A stretch of 10,516 nt of DNA from assembly GCA_003662985.1 (NCBI GenBank), contig QMZD01000031.1, positions 1 through 10,516 on the forward strand, written 5' to 3'. Shown here in pieces: positions 1-5,463 of the stretch. The notes beneath the pieces were generated by a model, which worked only from the letters and a program-made list of their open reading frames with translations, did no database searches and was not told where the DNA came from. The stretch's first letter is position 1; each line of letters starts with the position of its first letter. This DNA is from Archaeoglobales archaeon (GTDB lineage Archaea; Halobacteriota; Archaeoglobi; Archaeoglobales; Archaeoglobaceae). The position numbers were made by a program, and so were the translations under genes.

Positions 1-1
1 G

Positions 2-235
2 AGAATCCTTGAGATTGAGGGAGTAGAGGAAAAGGAGAAACCAAAGGTGAGGTTTAAGTCTTGTCATGCCTGTGGTACATTGAATCCACTTGATGCTGAA
101 AATTGCTGTCTGTGTGGTGATATATTGGATCCAGAAAGAAGTTATCTCAGTAAAAGATTGATATGGCTGGTAGATGAATTGATCAAGGAGAAAGGTGGGT
201 ATGATAAACTATTTAATGCCTCAGAAATTAAATAG
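2..235 (+). CDS. C-terminal end of a tyrosine integrase/recombinase with zinc-ribbon tail (5' partial)
   Basis: The reading frame is open from the window edge, so the GTG at 47 is probably an internal valine and this is the tail of a longer gene. The visible 77 residues start with an acidic segment (RILEIEGVEEKEK), followed by a zinc-ribbon-like block with two CxxC pairs (CHACG and CCLCG, 14 residues between them) and a helical end. Archaeal XerC/XerD-like integrases often end this way, with a short linker after the catalytic-tyrosine region followed by a CxxC...CxxC ribbon. The catalytic Arg-His-Arg-Tyr residues would lie outside the window, so the enzyme assignment is inference from tail architecture. 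The gene converges on the small ORF at 248-382, with a hairpin between. Alternative: another zinc-ribbon-tailed archaeal protein. Confidence 0.6.
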   Translation, partial: RILEIEGVEEKEKPKVRFKSCHACGTLNPLDAENCCLCGDILDPERSYLSKRLIWLVDELIKEKGGYDKLFNASEIK

Positions 236-236
236 G

Positions 237-263
237 TGAGAAAGGGGTTAAACCCCCTTCTCA
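237..263. terminator. Hairpin between convergent genes, possible bidirectional terminator
   Basis: An 11-bp inverted repeat (237-247 with 253-263) has one A/C mismatch and a 5-nt loop (ttaaa), ending GGGG/CCCC at the loop. It begins 1 nt after the stop of the rightward gene and contains the stop codon of the leftward small ORF. There is no T-run directly after the stem, although a T-rich stretch follows at about 277-290. Archaeal termination depends mainly on T-runs, so the terminator role is plausible but unproven. Confidence 0.5.
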
Positions 264-382
264 GTGTCCATATCCCTTATTTTTTTCACTATCTCTCGGT
301 ACATGAGAGGTAGTGAATCTAAAACCTTAGGGTTCTTTCTCAATATGTCCTTTATCTCCTGAATTTTTCCCTTGCTCTTCAT
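248..382 (-). CDS. Small charged helical protein, 44 aa, unknown function
   Basis: The ATG at 382-380 is preceded by GAGTGA with 4 nt spacing, a reasonable archaeal ribosome site, and the frame runs 44 codons to a TAA at 250-248. The product (begins MKSKGKIQEIKDILRKNP, contains LPLMYREIVKKI) is rich in Lys, Glu, Ile and Leu in heptad-like spacing and is probably two short helices. It has no cysteines, signal peptide or membrane segment. It lies 21 nt downstream of the zinc-ribbon gene in the same direction and in the same frame, with a TAG and a TGA between them, so it may be the last cistron of that small operon. I do not recognise the family. It could be a spurious ORF, but the ribosome site, composition and position support a real gene. 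Confidence 0.5.
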   Translation of the reverse strand: MKSKGKIQEIKDILRKNPKVLDSLPLMYREIVKKIRDMDTEKGV

Positions 383-394
383 TTTTCACTCGGA

Positions 395-448
395 TTGTAG
401 TGCCTAACTTTTTATCTTATCTTTGACTGAATTTGTAGTGCCTAACTT
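395..448. repeat. Pair of exact 16-bp direct repeats, 38-bp period
   Basis: The 16-mer TTGTAGTGCCTAACTT occurs at 395-410 and 433-448, with 22 unrelated bases between. On the minus strand the first-read copy (433-448) encodes Lys-Leu-Gly-Thr-Thr in the zinc-ribbon protein. The second (395-410) lies in another frame and supplies that gene's TAG stop. The period of 38 is not a multiple of three, so a duplication or insertion here would have changed the C-terminus of the gene. It may also be a pair of binding sites. Confidence 0.75.
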
Positions 449-553
449 ATAACCTCTCTGCCTGTATTGTTTGCAGCGAGGGCATGACTTGGGATTTGGA
501 ACTCTCGATCTCCATACATAACCACAATACTTGCACTTTATTATTTTCTCCAT
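404..553 (-). CDS. Small zinc-ribbon protein, 49 aa
   Basis: The chosen ATG (553-551) gives a product starting MEKIIKCKYCGYVW with a second knuckle CPRCK, so four cysteines sit as CxxC-x12-CxxC near the N-terminus. This is the typical layout of the tiny zinc-ribbon proteins scattered through archaeal genomes and mobile elements, where the first cysteine sits within about 10 residues of the start. A longer reading to 625 would overlap the upstream gene and add a segment unlike the family, so I reject it; AAGAAGG lies directly before the chosen ATG. The gene follows the 300-aa winged-helix gene by 25 nt and is probably co-transcribed with it. The function is unknown; zinc-dependent nucleic-acid binding is likely. 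The end of the protein (GTTNSVKDKIKS) falls in the 16-bp repeat pair and may be altered by it. Confidence 0.75.
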   Translation of the reverse strand: MEKIIKCKYCGYVWRSRVPNPKSCPRCKQYRQRGYKLGTTNSVKDKIKS

Positions 554-578
554 CCTTCTTGAATTTTTTATGAGGTGA

Positions 579-1481
579 TTATCCATTTTCAGGTTGATTT
601 GGGATAGCCATCTTGCAGAATTCATAAAGCTTGCGTAAATTCTTAATTCTTATTAAATCTAAATCGATCTCGTTATTGATTATAAGGGGGATTAAATCAT
701 TGACGAAATTCTGGAATTTTCTTGTATCATTCAGTGCGGTGGAATTATCAACAAAGTCAATTTCTGGGAGTCCTTTAGACCAATCAATGTGGAATTTCTT
801 AGAATATATGGGAGTGGTGAATTCCTTAATGTTGGGGAGATTCATTGCATATTCCTGACTGGAAAGATATACAACGGAACCCTCATGTGCCTTACCAAGC
901 TTTAGTCCTGGGTTGACGGATTCCAAATCTTGTGCAAATTCTGAAAATATATCTAGAGCCGTGTATGCCCCAACTATTGGATCGGTAGTTGTAATTCTTT
1001 TTGTAAGCCTTAATGTGACTGAGGAATCTGAAACTAGAAAAAAATTGTCCCTCCATCGTCCGCTTGCTTGATTTTTCCAGCCTTTCATGTGGAGTTCATC
1101 TGAGACAGCTTTGAATACTGGCTTGGAGAAATTCCACCTTTTAGGTCGCTTGATAATCCCGGCCGTTAGTTGTATATTGTGGCAGTAAATTTTTACGTTT
1201 TCTAAGGAGATGCCGATATTTGAAAAAACGAAACGTTTGCCTTTCTCAGTGAGTGACGCAAATTTAGGTTTTGTTCGTTTAGTCAAATTTAGCAGCCCTA
1301 ATCTATCCAATTTCGCGAGTTGGTAATTTATGGTGCTTTCACTCATTCCTAAATCTCTCGCGATCTGACGTTGATAGAGAGATGAATTCGCTAAAATTTT
1401 CAAAATCTTTAAAGAAGTTCCTTTGAGCTTATACGTGCCAACTTCGAAGAATAGCTTTGAATTTTTTGTCATCTTCATCAT
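579..1481 (-). CDS. Winged-helix DNA-binding protein with a large uncharacterised C-terminal region, 300 aa
   Basis: Residues about 20-85 form a winged helix: a helix (GTSLKILKIL), then an HTH (QRQIARDLGMSESTINYQLAKL), then a wing ending in LTEKGKRFV, as in MarR/ArsR-type archaeal regulators. The remaining 215 residues begin with YCHNIQLTAGI and contain a tryptophan-rich middle and a segment starting ITTTDPIVGAYTALDIF. I associate the His-Asn-Ile motif after a winged helix with archaeal mobile-element regulators, but from memory only. The start at 1481 is the first of three clustered ATGs (1481, 1478, 1472). The frame can be extended to a TTG at 1562, but that would overlap the divergent gene and the spacer and add an unlikely hydrophobic leader. 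The zinc-ribbon gene follows. The role is probably control of the element or of the divergent 1541 gene. The DNA-binding call is confident, the target is not. Confidence 0.75.
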   Translation of the reverse strand: MMKMTKNSKLFFEVGTYKLKGTSLKILKILANSSLYQRQIARDLGMSESTINYQLAKLDRLGLLNLTKRTKPKFASLTEKGKRFVFSNIGISLENVKIYCHNIQLTAGIIKRPKRWNFSKPVFKAVSDELHMKGWKNQASGRWRDNFFLVSDSSVTLRLTKRITTTDPIVGAYTALDIFSEFAQDLESVNPGLKLGKAHEGSVVYLSSQEYAMNLPNIKEFTTPIYSKKFHIDWSKGLPEIDFVDNSTALNDTRKFQNFVNDLIPLIINNEIDLDLIRIKNLRKLYEFCKMAIPNQPENG

Positions 1482-1540
1482 AAATATTAAGGAAGTGCAA
1501 ATTCTCGAAAAACACCAAAAAGGGTGTATTTCAATCAAAA
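1482..1540. promoter_or_regulatory. Divergent intergenic spacer with an inverted repeat, probable shared operator
   Basis: This 59-bp spacer separates two divergently transcribed HTH genes. It contains the inverted repeat ACACC (1512-1516) and GGTGT (1523-1527) with a 6-nt centre, flanked by A/T-rich bases. A TATA-like TAAATATTAA lies at 1481-1490 and would place a rightward start site near the palindrome. No strong box is visible for the leftward gene. The location between two regulator genes suggests mutual or auto-regulation; this is inference. Confidence 0.4.
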
Positions 1541-2035
1541 ATGACAACAAGAAAGCCAACAAAGAATACTCTGAAGAAAGTTAGAAATGCTCTATTAGAA
1601 GAAATAGAAGGTGCAAGATTATCTACAATAATACGAAAAACCGGTCTCGACAAAGAAACGGTTAGAAATGCACTGAAATATCTTAAAAAATGTCTTGGAG
1701 AAAAAGAGTTATGGCAATCTAAGGAAGACAGGAGATGGCATATTGAAGATAAAGGTATGGCTCAACAGGACATCATTGTTCAGAGTAGTGGGGATAAGAG
1801 TTGGACAGGTATGAATCTTAGATATACAAATAGCTACAACGAAAGATATGATCTCTCTATAACTGCAACAGCAGGAGTTCATGAGGAATGTGCAGATCAA
1901 CAAAATAAAGAGGGGAGGGAGGAGTTATTTAGAACTGAAATAGCACCAGGTATAGCGGAATATGCAAAGATAGGCGATCAGGAAGAAGGAGTGATGATCA
2001 TAAGGTGGAGGAGAGAGGGGAAAAAGGAGGGGTAA
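1541..2035 (+). CDS. HTH DNA-binding protein, 164 aa, possible transcriptional regulator
   Basis: The first 60 residues look like a winged helix: helix 1 (VRNALLEEIEGARL), an HTH (TIIRKTGLDKETVRNALKYL) and a wing with EDRRWHIEDKG. The central part (about 75-130) is hydrophilic, with many Gln, Asn and Ser, and has no motif I recognise. The end (EEGVMIIRWRREGKKEG) is a beta-like strand followed by a basic tail. No signal peptide or membrane segment is visible. The ATG at 1541 fits the start of the HTH domain; only a distant GGGTGT (1522-1527) resembles a ribosome site. It is divergent from the 300-aa winged-helix gene and convergent with res, whose stop is 26 nt away. Together the two HTH genes resemble a regulatory switch of an integrated element, but the targets are unknown. 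Confidence 0.65.
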   Translation: MTTRKPTKNTLKKVRNALLEEIEGARLSTIIRKTGLDKETVRNALKYLKKCLGEKELWQSKEDRRWHIEDKGMAQQDIIVQSSGDKSWTGMNLRYTNSYNERYDLSITATAGVHEECADQQNKEGREELFRTEIAPGIAEYAKIGDQEEGVMIIRWRREGKKEG

Positions 2036-2061
2036 CAAGCGGACTACTGTTAATCTCATTA

Positions 2062-4695
2062 TCACCATCTATGGGTAAAATTTTCAAAATTATTAACAGG
2101 TGATATGAATTTTACACCATCCACAATATCAAACCTTCTCTTAGCACTCCTTATCCTGATTTGTTCATCAGGTCGTAATCGATGGATATCTATAGTGCCT
2201 TTAGTTTCCACTACAAAGTAAATCTCCTCCTTTATACTTCCATTTGTTGTTTTTTCAACTATTATCGCCCAATCAGGAGTATATTTTCCTGCGGGTGTTT
2301 CTATAACATACCATTCTGGTAATTTAATGAATAATCTAATTCTTGGATCTCTGTCCAAGTCCTGTGCAAAGTCTTTTTCTATCCTGCTAATGCCTTCTTC
2401 ACTTGGACCAACATCAATTTTAACTCCATCCCTATTTTCATCCTCTATTTTATAAAGCGTTTTCTCATCAATTAGGGGGACTATATACTTATCATAGGTC
2501 TGAATCTCTTCATTGAACAACTTGACATCAAAATATTCATCCAGATCAATATACTGGATACCTCTGACAGAGAATTCTTTCAAATTGTTTTTCAGGATGT
2601 TCACCACACATTCAGCATATTTCTGAGGGTTTTCAAAAAGAAATTCGAGGTTTTTTGCTTGTTCAAGAATTTTCAAGATAGTATTCCTTGTGAGATTAGT
2701 TTCATTCTCAATATATTCGACAACATTAAATATGCTTTTCAATTTGATTTGTTCTGTGCGTTCTTTAATGAATTCATCCTTTAATTTTTCAGAATCTATT
2801 TCCTCTATTCTAACCTTCTGAATACTAATCTCAGGAGATCTTATCTCGATTTCATTCAACTCATCCACACATTTATTAACAAATTCGTTTATATCTATAT
2901 CGACCATATATCTTGCCTTTCTGGATATCTTACTCCATAGACTATCAAATAACTTACTTTCCAACACTTCCTTCTTTATTCTCAGTTTTTTTCTCTCTCG
3001 TTTATCTTCTACAGGTGGCATCTTCTCTCCAACCTCTTCTCTAAACTCTGTTTGTAATCCCTCTACATAATCCCTGTAGCTTTCATTAGTAACTACAGTT
3101 AGAAGGTTTATTTCTCTGTCCTGTATCCTTTCTCCGTTTGAATTAACTGGTAATCTCAATCCTCTGCCAATTTCCTGCCTTTTCTTTATCTCCGATGTAG
3201 AATAAGAAAGAGTACATATATTAAATACGTTGGGGTTATCCCATCCTTCCCTTAACGCTGAATGGGAGAATATAAATTCGATTGGTTCATCCAATGACAG
3301 TAGCCTCTCCTTATCTTTCATTATCAGGTTATATGCTTCTTCGTCTCTCTCGATACCTCTCGTAGAACGCATTCTGGAGAAATATCCCTTATGAATGCTT
3401 CTCACATCAATATCGGAAAATTCTGGATATTCCTCTTCAACAATCCGCTTAAATTCTTGCTCAAATATCCTTCTCACATATCCATCCTCTGGGAGATAGT
3501 CGTCTACCCTGTTTATGAAAAATAAACTTAGTACCTTAATACCCTTGGGATTTAATTTACGCTTTCTTTCTAAATGCTCACTTATTGTTTCAGATACCAT
3601 AATCCTCATTATCTCATCTTTATCTACCGATGATTTGCCCTCGTATATCTTAACTCCGTTTGAGAATAGAATATAACCTGATCCCTTGTTTATTTCGCTG
3701 ATTCTGAATCCATCATAGTACAAGTTGTCTGTTTTCTTTGCCAGATCATCTCCATGCTTCAAAGTTTTTGTCTTGAATCTTATGCCTTCTTTTTCCTTGA
3801 CAAATACTCTAACCTTTGCTCTTAGACCTGAGCTGGTAGAATCTATTCTTTCCAGTATTATCTTCTTACTGCTTGGATCTCCTTCCTCAGTTATTGATGA
3901 AACCTCTATCTTTTTTACCAGCCCGAGATTATAGGCATCAAAAGGTGTTAGTTTATAGACTAGATTATAAACCTCCCTGTGTGTTGCAGAATATCGCAGG
4001 ATAAAGAGAGGATTAAGTTCTGAGATGCCCCACTGAGATGCTTCTCCCCCTACCTTCTGTGGTTCATCTAGAATAACAATGGGGTTGGTCTGGCTTATGA
4101 GTTGGATGGGTTTATCCCCCATCCTGTCATGGACATTGTGAATGATATTAATGTCCTTATTGAAGGCATCTCTTGTGATAATCATGATCTGTAGATTGGT
4201 ATCCTGAGCAAACATCCGAACCTGGACCAAATTCTCAGATCTGTAGGCGAAATATGTATAAGGTAGATTTTCATATAACTCCTTAAAATGTTCTTTTGTG
4301 ATCTCCAACGTCTTTAAAACACCTTCTTTGATGGCGATGGATGGAACAACTATGATAAATTTAGTAAAACCGTACTTTTGGTTTAATTCAAGGATAGTTC
4401 TCAGATACACATATGTTTTACCTGTTCCTGTTTCCATCTCAATCGTGAAGTTGAGAATATCTTCTAGATTCTCTGTTGTGGGAAATTCTAATCTTTCTTG
4501 AATTGGCAAATTGTTTCTTTTCTGAATTTCCTGTAGGTTCTCAAGGATTTTTTCCTTGGACAACGTCAAAACATTCGGAACTACTTGAAAAGTGAAATCA
4601 AAAGGTTGTTTAATTTGTCCTTTGAATAGATCAACTACTGAGTTTATGGCATCGATCTGGAATTCTAATTTTGGATCAAACTTTAGCTTCATCAT
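2062..4695 (-). CDS. res: Type III restriction enzyme, Res subunit (SF2 helicase + PD-(D/E)xK endonuclease)
   Basis: 877 aa. The helicase motifs appear in order: Walker A ETGTGKT (88-94), Ia VVPSIAIKEG (116-125), Walker B DEPQ (210-213, the type III variant), III SAT (236-238), V FSHSALREGWDNP (476-488) and VI EIGRGLRLP (508-516). Near the C-terminus, TPDW (806-809) and ETKG (830-833), 21 residues apart, give the PD...ExK nuclease site. Type III Res uses ATP to translocate or signal along DNA and cuts near an unmethylated asymmetric site, in complex with Mod. Nothing is missing, and the length is slightly below that of EcoP-type Res (over 900 aa). The start overlaps the PIN gene stop in an ATGA junction, and a second ATG follows at once. 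Res is the last cistron of the operon and is separated from mod by two small genes, which is unusual because mod and res are normally adjacent. Confidence 0.95.
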   Translation of the reverse strand: MMKLKFDPKLEFQIDAINSVVDLFKGQIKQPFDFTFQVVPNVLTLSKEKILENLQEIQKRNNLPIQERLEFPTTENLEDILNFTIEMETGTGKTYVYLRTILELNQKYGFTKFIIVVPSIAIKEGVLKTLEITKEHFKELYENLPYTYFAYRSENLVQVRMFAQDTNLQIMIITRDAFNKDINIIHNVHDRMGDKPIQLISQTNPIVILDEPQKVGGEASQWGISELNPLFILRYSATHREVYNLVYKLTPFDAYNLGLVKKIEVSSITEEGDPSSKKIILERIDSTSSGLRAKVRVFVKEKEGIRFKTKTLKHGDDLAKKTDNLYYDGFRISEINKGSGYILFSNGVKIYEGKSSVDKDEIMRIMVSETISEHLERKRKLNPKGIKVLSLFFINRVDDYLPEDGYVRRIFEQEFKRIVEEEYPEFSDIDVRSIHKGYFSRMRSTRGIERDEEAYNLIMKDKERLLSLDEPIEFIFSHSALREGWDNPNVFNICTLSYSTSEIKKRQEIGRGLRLPVNSNGERIQDREINLLTVVTNESYRDYVEGLQTEFREEVGEKMPPVEDKRERKKLRIKKEVLESKLFDSLWSKISRKARYMVDIDINEFVNKCVDELNEIEIRSPEISIQKVRIEEIDSEKLKDEFIKERTEQIKLKSIFNVVEYIENETNLTRNTILKILEQAKNLEFLFENPQKYAECVVNILKNNLKEFSVRGIQYIDLDEYFDVKLFNEEIQTYDKYIVPLIDEKTLYKIEDENRDGVKIDVGPSEEGISRIEKDFAQDLDRDPRIRLFIKLPEWYVIETPAGKYTPDWAIIVEKTTNGSIKEEIYFVVETKGTIDIHRLRPDEQIRIRSAKRRFDIVDGVKFISPVNNFENFTHRW

Positions 4696-5300
4696 TTCTT
4701 TTTCTCCAAGATCACCAACATTGTTTGGGGTTTTATTATCCTCAAAATTTTTCTGATTTCTTCTTTCTTATCTAACTCCAATAAGTCCCTATCCATGGTC
4801 ACAAAGTAATTGCTTTCTTTTTTAATGGCTGTATTGAGGAGGATAGCATCTTGTGTTAATAGGCCCAAAACACCAACAAAATAAGGGTAATTTTCTAGTT
4901 CTAATAGTTTGTCGTCTACAACACCATCCAATTTTGATGAAATAAAATTAATTCTTTGCGTTATGTCGTCTTGGAAGTCTCTAAATTCTTCATCGTTAAG
5001 CAAAAAATCTTTTTTATATCTTGGCCAATAGATAGTTACAATCCCATTTAAACTCATTTTTTCAGAAATAATAAAGTCACTCAAAACTGTGATTACCTCA
5101 GATAATGCGAGTTTTGATGTAATAAAAGTATATCCTTCTGTTTTTCGTTTAGTTATGAAATCTATGAAGTCATAAGCCTGTTTTAATTTTTTATACCTTT
5201 CCAATATTTCCTTTCGTTTGGTATCTCTTTTTCCCTTTGTTATCCTCCCGATAAAAAGCCAGTATGCTATCACATTTGCATCTATAAAAACATTATTCAT
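4692..5300 (-). CDS. PIN-domain nuclease, 202 aa
   Basis: The product starts MNNVFIDANVIAYWLF, the first PIN strand with Asp7. Further acidic residues fit the PIN active site: Glu68 in TSKLALSEVI, Asp151 in LLTQDAILLNTAIKK, and Asp170/Asp172 in YFVTMDRDLL. With the quartet present it is probably an active Mg2+-dependent ribonuclease of the VapC/PilT-N type. At 202 aa it is longer than a typical 120-140 aa VapC; the extra residues form a lysine-rich helical insert (about 20-60) and a middle segment (about 90-135). It starts 6 nt after the 51-aa basic gene and overlaps res by 4 nt, so it is translated with the restriction genes. No classical VapB-type antitoxin is adjacent; the 51-aa protein is the only nearby candidate partner. 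Target and role (toxin, abortive infection, RNA processing) are inference. Confidence 0.85.
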   Translation of the reverse strand: MNNVFIDANVIAYWLFIGRITKGKRDTKRKEILERYKKLKQAYDFIDFITKRKTEGYTFITSKLALSEVITVLSDFIISEKMSLNGIVTIYWPRYKKDFLLNDEEFRDFQDDITQRINFISSKLDGVVDDKLLELENYPYFVGVLGLLTQDAILLNTAIKKESNYFVTMDRDLLELDKKEEIRKILRIIKPQTMLVILEKKK

Positions 5301-5306
5301 TTTTTC

Positions 5307-5462
5307 TCAGCCAAAGATATCCCACACTGATTTCTTCTTCTTTCTCTTCTTAGGACTCCATAAGCCAACTATCTTATACGACCCATCGGGTAGCACTTCT
5401 GCTTTATAATATTTTCTTGTCAATGAGTTATAGATCCTCTTATATTTTTTTCTCCTAGCCAT
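5307..5462 (-). CDS. Small very basic protein, 51 aa, between mod and the PIN gene
   Basis: The ATG (5462-5460) lies 1 nt after the mod stop and the TGA (5309-5307) lies 6 nt before the PIN start, so the frame exactly fills the gap. AAGGTAA about 8 nt upstream could serve as ribosome site. The product begins MARRKKYKRIYNSL, continues with a segment containing EVLPDGSYKIVGLW (probable beta hairpin), has a basic run PKKRKKKK and ends SVWDIFG. About a third of the residues are Lys or Arg. No cysteines or membrane segment are present. I do not recognise the family. The charge suggests nucleic-acid binding or neutralising an acidic partner. The aromatic C-terminal peptide after the basic run looks like a docking tail. 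It could be a cofactor or antidote of the PIN protein or an accessory subunit of Mod/Res. Confidence 0.75.
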   Translation of the reverse strand: MARRKKYKRIYNSLTRKYYKAEVLPDGSYKIVGLWSPKKRKKKKSVWDIFG

Positions 5463-5463
5463 C

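Noticed and set aside
380..406. TAG at the end of the zinc-ribbon gene read as pyrrolysine, fusing it to the small ORF
   Set aside because: Although the two frames are in phase, a TGA follows before the small ORF start, so readthrough of TAG would not join them.
395..448. 16-bp direct repeats as an integrase attachment site or start of a CRISPR array
   Set aside because: Both copies are within 54 bp and inside gene ends, so they cannot bracket an element, and there are only two copies with one 22-nt spacer.
554..625. Longer version of the zinc-ribbon protein
   Set aside because: It overlaps the upstream gene by 47 nt and places the ribbon far from the start, while the ATG at 553 gives the usual compact layout.
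1482..1562. N-terminal extension of the winged-helix gene to a TTG at 1562
   Set aside because: It would overlap the start of the divergent HTH gene, cover the regulatory spacer and add a hydrophobic leader unlike the rest of the protein; ATGs at 1481-1472 fit the domain start.
2036..2061. Terminator between the convergent HTH and res genes
   Set aside because: No hairpin or T-run is visible in the 26-bp gap; only a pyrimidine-rich stretch within the end of the HTH gene on the minus strand.
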